NCBI RefSeq assembly: GCF_009828855.1
Contig: NZ_WUAG01000001.1
Span: 1,922,001 to 1,986,000, forward strand
DNA length: 64,000 nucleotides
Direction of reading: 5' to 3'
Origin: Psychromonas sp. L1A2
GTDB lineage: Bacteria > Pseudomonadota > Gammaproteobacteria > Enterobacterales > Psychromonadaceae
Shown: positions 19,984 to 28,536 of the stretch, piece after piece
Layout of the letters: each line of letters opens with the position of its first letter
Numbering within the stretch: position 1 is the stretch's first letter
Position numbers and translations under genes: made by a program
Notes under the pieces: generated by a model
Seen by the model: the letters and a program-made list of their open reading frames with translations, nothing else
Databases searched by the model: none
What the model was told of the DNA's origin: nothing

Positions 19984-21258
19984 CTATTTACTCGCAAATG
20001 CATCAAGAAAACAATCGAATCGCTGCGCTACTTCAACAGCACTTCTTACTCCGTCCTCATGAAAACCACTATGCCAATATGCACCGGCAAAATGTGTATG
20101 CTGTTTTCCACAAATAAGATCTCGTTGTTGTTGTGCTCTAATAGATGCTGAAGAGAAAATTGGATGATGATAATTATATTCTTTCAATATTTTATCTGGA
20201 TCAATATCTTGCTTCTGATTCAATGTAACGCAAAAAGTATGGTCACTATAAAATTTCTGTAATATATTCATATTGTAGGTAACACTGGCAGGTTTAGAGC
20301 GATCTTGACTCAATTGATAATTCCAACTTGCCCAAGCAGTTTCTCTGTCTGGCAATAAACTGACATCAGTATGAAGAATCACAGAGTTCTCGCTGTAAGG
20401 CATGTCTGAAAGTAACATTTCTTCATCTACAGTAGCATCACTTAATAGCTTTAGAGCTTGATCTGAATGGCAAGCAATGACCACTTCATCAAATGTTTGT
20501 TTATCTTCTTCATTATCAAAATGTAATTGAATTTGGTTGTCATTACGCGTAATTCCAATAATTTGACTATTAAGATGAATTTTATCTTTAAATGGCGCGC
20601 AAAGTGGTGCTAAATAGCTTCTTGAACCATTCGGTATTACATACCATTGAGGCCTATCAGCTATGTTTAGGAGTCCATGATTGTGAAAAAACTGAACAAA
20701 AAAGCGAAACTCAAAATCTTCCATTTGCTCTAGGGAACTTGACCAAATAGCAGCGCCCATTGGTAAAATATAATGTTCAGCAAAGAAATCACTGAATTTA
20801 TGCTCCGTTAAAAATTCACCTAGTGTTAATCCAGGCAAATAAACGTCAGCTTCGAAAATACCTTTACACAATTTATTGAATCGTAATATCTCTTTGACCA
20901 ATAACCAAAATTTAGGGTTAAGTAAGTTTCGTCTTTGTGCAAACAATGTATTTAGATTATGCCCATTATATTCCAAACCAGTGTGGCAATTATGAACTGA
21001 AAAACTCATCTCAGTCGCTTTTTTACCAATGCCGATTTCATCGAGTAATGCTAAGTAATTAGGGTATGTTTTATCATTAAAAACAATAAAGCCGGTATCA
21101 ATTGCGTAAGGTATTCCATCTTTTTCTATATCGACAGTAGCAGTATGCCCTCCAATATAATCATTTTTTTCGAATACGGTAACATTATGTTTTTTAGATA
21201 ATAAATAAGCAGATGTAAGACCAGAAATGCCTGAACCAATAATTGCGATATTTTTCAT
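19984..21258 (-). CDS. FAD-dependent amine oxidase/desaturase-like oxidoreductase
   Basis: A 424-residue flavoprotein with an N-terminal dinucleotide-binding motif 'IAIIGSGISGLTSAYLL', followed by 'VFEKNDYIGGHTATV' and a C-terminal FAD motif 'HFAGAYWHSGFHEDGVRSAV'. This is the family fused or paired with DUF1365 and Cfa enzymes. In Rhodobacter the counterpart set includes an acyl desaturase (UfaD) acting on methylated fatty acids, so acyl-chain oxidation is plausible here. ATG at 21258 is preferred to an in-frame start 33 bases upstream, because AAAGGA lies 8 bases ahead and it avoids an overlap with the SDR gene. Confidence 0.85.
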   Translation of the reverse strand: MKNIAIIGSGISGLTSAYLLSKKHNVTVFEKNDYIGGHTATVDIEKDGIPYAIDTGFIVFNDKTYPNYLALLDEIGIGKKATEMSFSVHNCHTGLEYNGHNLNTLFAQRRNLLNPKFWLLVKEILRFNKLCKGIFEADVYLPGLTLGEFLTEHKFSDFFAEHYILPMGAAIWSSSLEQMEDFEFRFFVQFFHNHGLLNIADRPQWYVIPNGSRSYLAPLCAPFKDKIHLNSQIIGITRNDNQIQLHFDNEEDKQTFDEVVIACHSDQALKLLSDATVDEEMLLSDMPYSENSVILHTDVSLLPDRETAWASWNYQLSQDRSKPASVTYNMNILQKFYSDHTFCVTLNQKQDIDPDKILKEYNYHHPIFSSASIRAQQQRDLICGKQHTHFAGAYWHSGFHEDGVRSAVEVAQRFDCFLDAFASK

Positions 21259-21263
21259 GAAAG

Positions 21264-21980
21264 TTAATCCTTTACGATAATTTTCTGCCAAACAAAATCA
21301 GGCAATAATGAGATAGCTTTTAGTAGTAAGGTTAAACGTTTGGGGAAGTGTGCGTATGATCTTCGTTTTTCAATCGCCGTTATAATACGAGAAGCAGCTT
21401 CATCACTAGACAGTAAGAATGGCATTGAGAAATCATTTTTGTCTGTAAGAGGTGTTTTGATGAATCCAGGATGGATTAATGTGACATCAATTTCTTCTTT
21501 TATTAAATCTAATTTTAAACTTTTTGCTAAATAATCGACACCAGCTTTAGAGGCCCCGTAGGCTTCACTTCTTTGAAAAGGTAACAATGTTGCGCTTGAA
21601 CTAACAAACACGACTTGTCCGCCCTTTTTTACTTTAGGTAAAAGATATTGCAACAACCACCCTAGTGAAATTAAATTAGTTTGAATAACATCAGCAAATA
21701 ACTCACCATCAAAATGTTTGGCATCATCGATATACCGGCAGTTACCTGCATTTAAAATTAACACATCTAATGATTCTATAGTTCTTGAGGCTTCTTCAAT
21801 GGCTTGTTGGTCTGTAATATCAAAGCAACAGGTTTTAAAAGCGACATTACCCATCGAAGAGAGCTGTTGTTGATTTCTTCCACAAGCAATGACTTGTTCT
21901 CCCTGTTCGCTATACTGTTCAAACAAAGAATAACCAATACCAGACGTTGCCCCTGTAATTAAAATAGTTTTATTCGACAT
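21264..21980 (-). CDS. Short-chain dehydrogenase/reductase
   Basis: A 238-residue classical SDR: cofactor motif 'TGATSGIGYSLFEQ' (about 9-22), 'LILNAGN' (NNAG-type), catalytic Ser in 'VFVSSSATLL', and 'YGASKAG' (YxxxK). Arg after the glycine motif ('ACGRN') suggests NADP(H). The C-terminal 30 residues are hydrophobic and basic and may touch the membrane. Start and stop overlap with the NTF2-like gene upstream (TAATG), indicating translational coupling. The substrate is unknown; context suggests lipid modification. Confidence 0.88.
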   Translation of the reverse strand: MSNKTILITGATSGIGYSLFEQYSEQGEQVIACGRNQQQLSSMGNVAFKTCCFDITDQQAIEEASRTIESLDVLILNAGNCRYIDDAKHFDGELFADVIQTNLISLGWLLQYLLPKVKKGGQVVFVSSSATLLPFQRSEAYGASKAGVDYLAKSLKLDLIKEEIDVTLIHPGFIKTPLTDKNDFSMPFLLSSDEAASRIITAIEKRRSYAHFPKRLTLLLKAISLLPDFVWQKIIVKD

Positions 21981-22444
21981 TATTTAGCCGCCTTACTTTT
22001 AACTAAACGGATCACTTTCCCTAAGACAGGTAGTTGCTCATATAGCATAGAGCCTAAATCTAAAAAATCACGATGATAAATCACCTTTCCGTCTTTAGAG
22101 CGTAAATGAGAGCTGCCAAACACAGAAACTTCATTACCTTTATTAAGTTTAGGGTGCTGATAAATCATCTCCCAATATATGGCTGCTTGATCTGGTTGAG
22201 CAATAACATTACTGATAATAAACTGACAACTATTAAGGTTCTGGTACAAACCTTGAAAGTATTGTTGCAGGTCAGTTAACCCATTTATTTCATGAATAGG
22301 ATCAATAAAAGTCACTTCCTGATGATAAATTGAGTCTAATAAGTCTAAATTATTAATGTTGAGTTTTTGATATACCGAATTAAACTCATTTAACCAATCA
22401 GGTGACTTATCATGTAAAGATTCATTATTCATATTGCCTGCCAT
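21980..22444 (-). CDS. NTF2/SnoaL-like protein
   Basis: A 154-residue single-domain protein with the NTF2-like alpha+beta pattern: N-terminal helix 'FNSVYQKLNINNLDLLDSIYHQEVTFIDP', 'YFQGLYQNLNSCQF', and strands 'AAIYWEMIYQHP' and 'GKVIYHRDFLDLG'. Such proteins are the first member of this operon in many ChrR loci. They may be small enzymes or binding partners; none has a known role here. A second ATG at 22432 has AGG ahead and may be the true start. It is about 78 bases downstream of phrB and could be read through from it. Confidence 0.75.
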   Translation of the reverse strand: MAGNMNNESLHDKSPDWLNEFNSVYQKLNINNLDLLDSIYHQEVTFIDPIHEINGLTDLQQYFQGLYQNLNSCQFIISNVIAQPDQAAIYWEMIYQHPKLNKGNEVSVFGSSHLRSKDGKVIYHRDFLDLGSMLYEQLPVLGKVIRLVKSKAAK

Positions 22445-22522
22445 ATACAGTGAGAAACTAAAAGTGACACTATCAATATAACCATTAACAACGGACTTAA
22501 TTAATATTTTAGTGTCAAACGC

Positions 22523-23911
22523 CTATTTATAAAAAGCTAAAGCATTTAATCTGGCTTCTTTGTGATCAACAATCGCAGGCCAATAAATAGATAAGTGTTG
22601 TTGCTTAATATATTTATGTGGAAAGTGAATTTGTTTGTCAGGTATTTTACTTAGCTCCGGTATATATTTACGAATAAAAATCCCTTTAGGATCAAATCTT
22701 TCGCTCTGTGTAATAGGGTTAAAAATTCTAAAGTAAGGTTGAGCATCACAACCAGTACTTGAAGCCCACTGCCAACCACCATTATTTGAGGCTAAATCAC
22801 CATCAATTAAATGCTGCATAAAATACTTCTCACCTAAGCGCCAATCTATTAAAAGATGCTTTGTTAAAAAGCTAGCAACGACCATACGTAATCGATTATG
22901 CATCCATCCAGTTTGGTTAAGTTGTCTCATCGCAGCATCTACTAGTGGATACCCTGTCTTGCCTTCACACCATGCAGTAAAAAGCTTTTCATCATAAGGC
23001 CACATCGCTTGATGATATTTTTCGTTAAAGCATTGATGTTTACATAATCGAGGTTGGTCGAACATTAAATGGCGATAAAATTCACGCCATATAATTTCAT
23101 TTAACCAACAAAACTCTTCACTATCACTAGAGATTAAAATGTCAGGAAATTTATTTAGTAACGTATTGAAAATATAACCCGGACTTAATACACCCGCAGC
23201 GAGATAAGGAGAAAAGCCACTGGTGCCTTTAATCGAAGGAATATCACGTACCGTTTTATAATGAGTGACTTTATCTCGATAAAATTGTGGTATTGCTTTA
23301 TCCATCACTACATTAACTAAAGGCCATTTACTCGAAAGTGAGTCTGATTGAGTTGTTTTCTTTGACTCATCTGAAGCAGTGGTATTAATTGGTTCTATAT
23401 TACCCAGATAATTAAAGCCAAATTCGCGAACATAAGTTAACCAAGCTTTCTTAAAAGGTGTAAATACCTTATACATTTTACCTGACTGATTAACTATCTT
23501 ACCTTTCGGTACAATCACATCAGCTTCAAACAATGTTAAAGGAATACCCTGTTCTAGACAGGTACGATCACGTTGGACTTCGTTATATTCAAGCTCGCTA
23601 TTTGCTATTACGCTACTTATATCATGTTGTTCACAATATGATTTTAGATAGTCAATTTGCGCAGTGAAATCATCTACTTCGACAATAGATAACTCAATAC
23701 TTAATGCTGCTAATTCATCGACCAAAGCTTGAGCGTGACGTTTAACAAAATCTATTTTTATAGCAGACCAATCATGATCTATCCATTGAGGTTCTGATAT
23801 AAAGAATATAGCTTTAGCCGGTTTTTCTGAGGTAGATTGATTGATAAAAAATTGTAAGGCAGGATTATCGTTTGTTCTTAAATCATTACGAAACCAAATT
23901 AATTGTGTCAT
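22523..23911 (-). CDS. phrB: PhrB, CPD deoxyribodipyrimidine photolyase
   Basis: Photolyase uses FAD and an antenna cofactor to split UV-made pyrimidine dimers with blue light. From ATG at 23911 the protein has 462 residues and starts 'TQLIWFRNDLRTNDNPAL', the standard class I start. The FAD domain shows 'WREFYRHLM', 'TGYPLVDAAMRQLNQTGWMHNRLRM' (given in shortened form) and 'DGDLASNNGGWQW'. The frame is open 16 codons upstream, but those codons do not look like photolyase. It is separated from the upstream DUF523 gene by a hairpin. Photolyase is a known target of ChrR-type sigma factors. Confidence 0.95.
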   Translation of the reverse strand: MTQLIWFRNDLRTNDNPALQFFINQSTSEKPAKAIFFISEPQWIDHDWSAIKIDFVKRHAQALVDELAALSIELSIVEVDDFTAQIDYLKSYCEQHDISSVIANSELEYNEVQRDRTCLEQGIPLTLFEADVIVPKGKIVNQSGKMYKVFTPFKKAWLTYVREFGFNYLGNIEPINTTASDESKKTTQSDSLSSKWPLVNVVMDKAIPQFYRDKVTHYKTVRDIPSIKGTSGFSPYLAAGVLSPGYIFNTLLNKFPDILISSDSEEFCWLNEIIWREFYRHLMFDQPRLCKHQCFNEKYHQAMWPYDEKLFTAWCEGKTGYPLVDAAMRQLNQTGWMHNRLRMVVASFLTKHLLIDWRLGEKYFMQHLIDGDLASNNGGWQWASSTGCDAQPYFRIFNPITQSERFDPKGIFIRKYIPELSKIPDKQIHFPHKYIKQQHLSIYWPAIVDHKEARLNALAFYK

Positions 23912-23946
23912 AAGGTTAAAATATTTCCTTTCGCATTTTATTAAAC

Positions 23947-23974
23947 AAACGCGACTCAATGTTAAGTCGCGTTT
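23947..23974. terminator. Hairpin between the DUF523/DUF1722 gene and phrB
   Basis: AAACGCGACT and AGTCGCGTTT flank an 8-base loop. The minus-strand sequence continues GTTTAATAAAA, a weak U-tract. It may partly end transcription from the rpoE side before phrB. Confidence 0.55.
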
Positions 23975-23999
23975 GCAAATTAAGTATTAATTAACAGTA

Positions 24000-24959
24000 T
24001 TAATAAGCATATCTTAGTCTTAACTCATCTGGATAAGGCGATAAGTAAGATTGTCCTTTTAAGTAGTCTTTTGGATACTGCATCAAATAATGATTTATCA
24101 AGGTTAACGGTGCAATCAAAGGTAATAACCCTAAACGATATCCATCAATCTGTTCACATAACTCTTTACGTTGTGCCGCGACTAAATGCTTAGAAAAATA
24201 CCCTTGAATATGGGTTAAAGTATTAACATGGTTTTTACGTGTAGCCGGGATTTTAAGCGCTTCCATTAAACCAGAAATATACTGTGAAGCTTTTTCTGCT
24301 AATGGTAAATCAACATCTGCTAACAACTGCCCTAACTTTTTGTAAGCCACTAAGTTGTGACTCATTACTGTATATTTGTAATGACTATGAAAAGTAGTTA
24401 GCTTATGTTTTGTTAAACCAGTTTCACTTACATTTTGCCAATGTTTGTAAGCGTAAATACGCGCTACAAAATTTTCACGAATATGCATGTCATTTAGACG
24501 TCCATTTTCTTCACATGGTAACAAAGGGTTAGCTTCCATTATTTCTTTAGCAAAAGCGCCTATCCCTTCTGATGTTAAAGAATTACCCTCAGGTGAATAA
24601 ACCTTAACCCTTTCCATACCACAACTTGGACTTTTAGCACAAAAAACATAACCACTTAAATGTTTAGTCATTGCTGCTACTTTTTTACCATAAGCATGTA
24701 AGGCTTCTGTTACATCACCACTTCCATCGGGTCTTGCAACAGTAATTAAGTCATCTTTTTTTATTAAGCGTATAGTTGGACGGGGTATTGGTAAACCTAT
24801 CGCAACTTCAGGGCAAAAAGATTCGTACTCAACATGTTCACCTAATTCATCTATACAGAATCTAGAAGGTTTATTGCTTGAATCAAATCTGACTTTTTGT
24901 CCAATTAAACAAGCACTAATACCAATTTTAATATCTTCTTTTTTTACCGAATAAATCAT
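24000..24959 (-). CDS. DUF523 plus DUF1722 (YbgA-like) protein
   Basis: A 319-residue two-domain protein. The N-terminal DUF523 part has 'GISACLIGQKVRFDSS' and 'CAKSPSCGMERVKVY', with several cysteines (Cys17, and a C-x7-SPSC cluster) that could bind metal. The C-terminal DUF1722 part (about 190-310) matches E. coli YbgA, including 'YKYTVMSHNLVAYKKLG' and 'YSPYPDEL'-like end 'YLSPYPDELRLR'. In E. coli ybgA is also directly upstream of phr, so the neighbour relation is conserved. Function is unknown; thiouridine or DNA repair links have been suggested for parts of the family, but not shown here. Confidence 0.88.
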   Translation of the reverse strand: MIYSVKKEDIKIGISACLIGQKVRFDSSNKPSRFCIDELGEHVEYESFCPEVAIGLPIPRPTIRLIKKDDLITVARPDGSGDVTEALHAYGKKVAAMTKHLSGYVFCAKSPSCGMERVKVYSPEGNSLTSEGIGAFAKEIMEANPLLPCEENGRLNDMHIRENFVARIYAYKHWQNVSETGLTKHKLTTFHSHYKYTVMSHNLVAYKKLGQLLADVDLPLAEKASQYISGLMEALKIPATRKNHVNTLTHIQGYFSKHLVAAQRKELCEQIDGYRLGLLPLIAPLTLINHYLMQYPKDYLKGQSYLSPYPDELRLRYAY

Positions 24960-25016
24960 TATTCGCTCCCTTGAATAAATAAACAGCTGCCGATCAATAG
25001 ATAAACGTTTAATCGA

Positions 25017-25721
25017 TTAATAAATAAAATTACCAATAGGATTTAATAGTTTATTAATTCCTTGAGTAAAGTGTAGTGCATCATTAGCAACTGTGTAGCA
25101 TAAGCAGCCTTTTTCAGACATTGGCGTATGAGTGAAAGTGCCATCAAGCATGATGAAATCGCCCTTGTGATATTCACCTTTATGATCTTTAAATGACCCG
25201 TCTAATAACACCGTTAACTCAAAACCTTTATGAGTGTGCGCCGGAACGCCACCTCCAGCATTGATGTGAAGCAAATTCGAATGAATTTCATCTTCATTCA
25301 ACTGTAAACGAGAACGAGACAATTTACCTACATTTGCCGTTTTACCAAAACCTACATTATTTAAAACAGTTGGTAGTACATAAGTTTTGTCTTTAAATGT
25401 GATGCTTCTATCAACGGGTTTTGCGATTTCGTCTAACGCTTCAGAGAATGTAATATTACTTATCATTGAGTCAAAAATTGCATCAGCATCTAAGCCATCA
25501 TCGACAGTTGCTTCTAAATAGCTAAAGTCATCTAAATCATCTAAGCTAATCACATCTTCTTCGAAACTTTGTTCTGCAACCTGTTCTGTCAATTGTACAA
25601 TTTTTTGTTGGCAAAGTGGGCACATGTCAGCGTGAATTGTAATTGCTATAGATAATGAAGCTGGTAAATCACCATTAACAAATGCTTCAATTAACTCAAA
25701 TTTAGGATGATGTTTAATCAT
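25017..25721 (-). CDS. chrR: ChrR, zinc anti-sigma factor with cupin domain
   Basis: ChrR holds its ECF sigma factor inactive until singlet oxygen or peroxides are sensed. The 234-residue protein has the N-terminal zinc site His5, His30, Cys34 and Cys37 ('HADMCPLC'). These lie one position before the Rhodobacter ligands 6, 31, 35 and 38. The C-terminal cupin keeps 'HTHKGFE' (His162, His164, Glu168) and His198, matching the second metal site needed for the singlet-oxygen response. The two domains are joined by an acidic linker (about 50-80). Its ATG overlaps the end of the sigma gene by 8 bases, so expression is coupled. Confidence 0.95.
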   Translation of the reverse strand: MIKHHPKFELIEAFVNGDLPASLSIAITIHADMCPLCQQKIVQLTEQVAEQSFEEDVISLDDLDDFSYLEATVDDGLDADAIFDSMISNITFSEALDEIAKPVDRSITFKDKTYVLPTVLNNVGFGKTANVGKLSRSRLQLNEDEIHSNLLHINAGGGVPAHTHKGFELTVLLDGSFKDHKGEYHKGDFIMLDGTFTHTPMSEKGCLCYTVANDALHFTQGINKLLNPIGNFIY

Positions 25722-26340
25722 TATCTTCTCCTAAGTGCACTTTCAATTTAGCTAACGCCAAACGTAATCTAGATTTAATTGTGCCTAGTGGTAAATTAAG
25801 ATGGTTAGCCAATTGTTCCTGTGACATTTCCATCAGATAAAAGCCTTTTACAACTTCTTGTTGAGTTTCTGGTAACGCTTCAATAACGCGTAATAATTGT
25901 TTATTTTCAAGATGATCTTCATAAGGCTGTTCTTCAGACACTGCACTCTCTGCAATTGGCCAAATATCATCACTTAAGTTATCTTCTTTATTGCTTTTAA
26001 TTTTTCGTAGTATGTCAAAGGTAACGTTACGCATTACGGTATAAACCCATGTTGTGGCTGCACCTTTGTCTGAATCAAACAAATGAGCTTTACGCCATAC
26101 GTTACTCATCGTCTCTTGAACGACCTCATGAGATTGCGCTTCATTAGGGAATTTACTACGTGCGATACGTTGTATTTTTGGGGCAAAGAACTTAAATAAG
26201 TGAGTGAATGCAATTTTACATCTTGCATCTGCAACTTCTTTAAGCCATGCACTAAGTTTAGTGTGGTCTATTTTATCTGTCATGTTGTTAGATTTAGCAT
26301 GACTAACTCGTGTTGGCAATTCAGTTTGTACAGCTACCAT
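25714..26340 (-). CDS. rpoE: ECF sigma factor, RpoE/ChrR-controlled type (ECF11-like)
   Basis: A 208-residue ECF sigma factor. Region 2 is at about 35-105 ('FAPKIQRIARSKFPNEAQSHEVVQETMSNVWRKA' in shortened form, and 'WVYTVMRNVTFDILRK'). Region 4 is at about 145-200 ('LPETQQEVVKGFYLMEMSQEQLANHL' shortened, then 'GTIKSRLRLALAKL'). It pairs with chrR, so it is the singlet-oxygen type and not the E. coli envelope-stress RpoE. ATG at 26340 has GGGAA 7-8 bases ahead and lies about 27 bases after the proposed start site of its own promoter. A second ATG at 26283 lacks a ribosome site. Confidence 0.94.
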   Translation of the reverse strand: MVAVQTELPTRVSHAKSNNMTDKIDHTKLSAWLKEVADARCKIAFTHLFKFFAPKIQRIARSKFPNEAQSHEVVQETMSNVWRKAHLFDSDKGAATTWVYTVMRNVTFDILRKIKSNKEDNLSDDIWPIAESAVSEEQPYEDHLENKQLLRVIEALPETQQEVVKGFYLMEMSQEQLANHLNLPLGTIKSRLRLALAKLKVHLGEDND

Positions 26341-26373
26341 AATTTATTCCCAAATTTGGACTCTGGATACTAA

Positions 26374-26399
26374 TACGCAAACAAAATCTGATTAGATCA
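26374..26399 (-). promoter_or_regulatory. Candidate self-controlled ECF sigma promoter of rpoE-chrR
   Basis: On the minus strand the word TGATCTAA is followed 14 bases later by CGTATT. The Rhodobacter singlet-oxygen sigma factor uses a -35 with a TGATC core. The same GATCTAA-N14-CGTATT layout occurs upstream of the DUF2878 gene. Confidence 0.65.
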
Positions 26400-26436
26400 C
26401 TTATGGATAGTTAATTATTAAAATAATTTAATAAAA

Positions 26437-27009
26437 TTACATTTCTTTAGAAATAATTGAATTAACGAGTTTTTTAGCTTCCATATAAGAAGAATTAAAG
26501 ACAAAGTCATTTTTCACATCAAAAGGAATTGGTAACAACTCTAACCATCTAGATACGACCCAATATGGATTACTTGTTAACTTATTCGGATATAAATTAT
26601 TTAATAGTGCATTGTTTTCAAATACAGATAATAATGACTCAGATAATAAAATAAGATCTGAAGTTGAATTTTTCTCAGACCAATGGCTTATTTCATTTAC
26701 ATCTGCAAACTGTAAATTATCTATATCTGATTCAGTAATAGACAAATGAACTAGTGATTTACATTTAACATCAATTTCTAAAACACCATCTTCACCGTTA
26801 TCAAAATTAACTATTTCAACCCAACTACCCCAACGTGATGAATCACCTTGATCTTGTTTGTTAGATGAAATAATAAAACCGCCCAACGTAGAAGATAAAC
26901 CAACCATTTTTAAATACTTAGCTTCAAAAATCCTTAAGCGCGTAATACCACCTGGTAATAAAAAGATATCTAGTGGGAATATGGGAAGATTAATAGTTTT
27001 GTTGGTCAT
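26437..27009 (-). CDS. LON N-terminal (substrate-binding) domain protein
   Basis: A 190-residue protein that is essentially the N-terminal domain of Lon protease alone: 'LPIFPLDIFLLPGGITRLRIFEAKYLKMV' (shortened, about 8-35) and 'YPNKLTSNPYWVVSRWLELLPI' (shortened) near the C-terminus. There is no ATPase or protease domain. Such stand-alone LON-domain proteins occur in bacterial stress loci, but their targets are unknown. It lies 97 bases upstream of the sigma gene on the same strand; the sigma promoter is in that gap. Confidence 0.85.
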   Translation of the reverse strand: MTNKTINLPIFPLDIFLLPGGITRLRIFEAKYLKMVGLSSTLGGFIISSNKQDQGDSSRWGSWVEIVNFDNGEDGVLEIDVKCKSLVHLSITESDIDNLQFADVNEISHWSEKNSTSDLILLSESLLSVFENNALLNNLYPNKLTSNPYWVVSRWLELLPIPFDVKNDFVFNSSYMEAKKLVNSIISKEM

Positions 27010-27140
27010 TATGGCCCCTCTTATTTTGTGTTACGTAGAGTGTCAGTTTTATTTTTATATCTGTTCTTGGTATAGCTTCTTTTATATAGAGTCTGTCATA
27101 TATACTTAGTTGGAGATGCATGTGTATGTATGGTCATCAT

Positions 27141-27188
27141 AGTTATATACCTTGTTATATAGATTGCTATATACATTGTTATATACGT
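27141..27188. repeat. Four tandem 12-bp AT-rich repeats
   Basis: Four head-to-tail units share the pattern WGYTATATASVT (27141, 27153, 27165, 27177). They lie upstream of the LON-domain gene, between it and DUF3833, in an otherwise empty 267-base spacer. Confidence 0.8.
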
Positions 27189-27276
27189 CGCATTGAGTAA
27201 TAAAGTTCAAATAGCTCGTTCAGACTTTAATTCGATTTCAACTGTTTCATTTTCGGGTATTCTTAAAGCTATTCAC

Positions 27277-27837
27277 TTAAATATTGGATGCACATGTTTT
27301 AACAGGCGATTCTTTATCGAAAAACAAAGTAACGTTAGCAACGTTAAATCCAAATTTAGAAATAGAGGTTTTATTCATTACTCTATATTGATCAATTTGA
27401 TACATCCAATCATCCATACTCACATCATAAGTTGTACCGTCGACGGGAAGTCTTAATGTATAGTTAAATTGAAATGCAAAGCCTTGATGCTTTCCAATAG
27501 CGGTGCCAATCACATCTTCTGCATTGCCTTGATAACTTCCATCTTCTTGTTTAACAAGATTCCAATTTCGATAGCTTATTTCACCGTCATTAAAATAAAA
27601 TTTTTCAGCCAATACACCATTATTGCCATCCCACTTTCCATCAAGTTCAACACAGAACCGTCTTGTCACTTTATTGCTACTATCTTGAATAGTTCCCCAA
27701 GCGGTTATAGGGCCATTGAAATATTCTTTAATATCGAAATTAATAGCCTGTGGTTGATAATCAGTTAAGTTTGCTGAACAACTAGATATCAATAAACATG
27801 CGGCGACTGTTAAAGGTGTGTAATTATATTTAATCAT
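27277..27837 (-). CDS. DUF3833 family lipoprotein
   Basis: A 186-residue lipoprotein with a signal ending in L-I-S-S-C (Cys20). The mature part has 'FDIKEYFNGPITAWGTIQD', 'RFCVELDGKWDG', 'FYFNDGEISYRNWNL' and 'DDWMYQIDQYRVMNKTSISKFGF' (shortened), the features of DUF3833. The pattern suggests a lipocalin-like beta barrel. The family is regularly found with DUF2878, chalcone isomerase-like and Cfa genes in ChrR loci of Vibrio and relatives. It may bind or carry a lipid; this is inferred from context only. Confidence 0.85.
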   Translation of the reverse strand: MIKYNYTPLTVAACLLISSCSANLTDYQPQAINFDIKEYFNGPITAWGTIQDSSNKVTRRFCVELDGKWDGNNGVLAEKFYFNDGEISYRNWNLVKQEDGSYQGNAEDVIGTAIGKHQGFAFQFNYTLRLPVDGTTYDVSMDDWMYQIDQYRVMNKTSISKFGFNVANVTLFFDKESPVKTCASNI

Positions 27838-27915
27838 GACAATTCCCTATGATGTGTCAATGTGATAACAATCTGGATAAATAAATGATTACTTAGATTG
27901 GTATCAGTCTGTGTG

Positions 27916-28536
27916 TTATTGATTGCCTAATAATGTTGTTCTTAATTTAGGCTCACTGGTGTTTTCTGATAACCAGATATCTAAAAATAAAGGCGCAAAA
28001 TCCGCGTCGTCGATACTACCCGCAAATTGGTTATTAAAATAAAAGGCACTTCTGTTTTGTTCAACAACAAGCGTTAAGTTATCGCCTGATTTCACATCAG
28101 GCCAAATTTGCTTAAGTTTAGGAGTGAAAGTACTATAAACATATTCTTTAATACCAAGATGTTGCCACTGCTCTATCGTACGTTGTATTAATTCTTTCGA
28201 CGAAATACTTCTTAAATAATTAATTTTATAAATTAATGTGCCATTCTTTGATATTTCAGGATACTGCCCAGAAGACGTTGACAATTCACTTTCATATACA
28301 TCCCAAATGAAAACTGAAAATACCGCTTTACCTATTTGCTTTACAGGTTGTTCTTTCTCAACTTCATCTAATGTATTTCCCCATTGACCTGATGCCACCC
28401 TATCATCTGCAAATGCACTGTTTTTAAGAAACACAGTAAAAAGCAGCGCCAGCAGGATGGTTTTTGTCATCAATACTAGTGAACCTTTTAATGAAAATAG
28501 GTCCCAATCTATTGGAAGTTTAATAAACTTATGCAT
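27916..28536 (-). CDS. Exported chalcone isomerase-like protein
   Basis: A 206-residue protein with a chalcone isomerase-like fold signature: 'GKAVFSVFIWDVYESELS', 'KINYLRSISSKELIQRTIEQW' (shortened) and 'LVVEQNRSAFYFNNQFAG'. Bacterial members of this family are mostly periplasmic and may bind fatty acids rather than flavonoids. Two starts are possible. ATG at 28536 overlaps the DUF2878 stop and has AAGG ahead. ATG at 28470 begins directly at a signal peptide ('MTKTILLALLFTVFLKNSAFA') but has a poor ribosome site. The first is listed; the second would give the better export signal. Confidence 0.8.
   Translation of the reverse strand: MHKFIKLPIDWDLFSLKGSLVLMTKTILLALLFTVFLKNSAFADDRVASGQWGNTLDEVEKEQPVKQIGKAVFSVFIWDVYESELSTSSGQYPEISKNGTLIYKINYLRSISSKELIQRTIEQWQHLGIKEYVYSTFTPKLKQIWPDVKSGDNLTLVVEQNRSAFYFNNQFAGSIDDADFAPLFLDIWLSENTSEPKLRTTLLGNQ

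Noticed and set aside
24967-24996. ECF promoter before the DUF523/DUF1722 gene (TGATC on the minus strand at 24992-24996)
   Set aside because: The -10 word at the required spacing reads TCAA and not CGTA.
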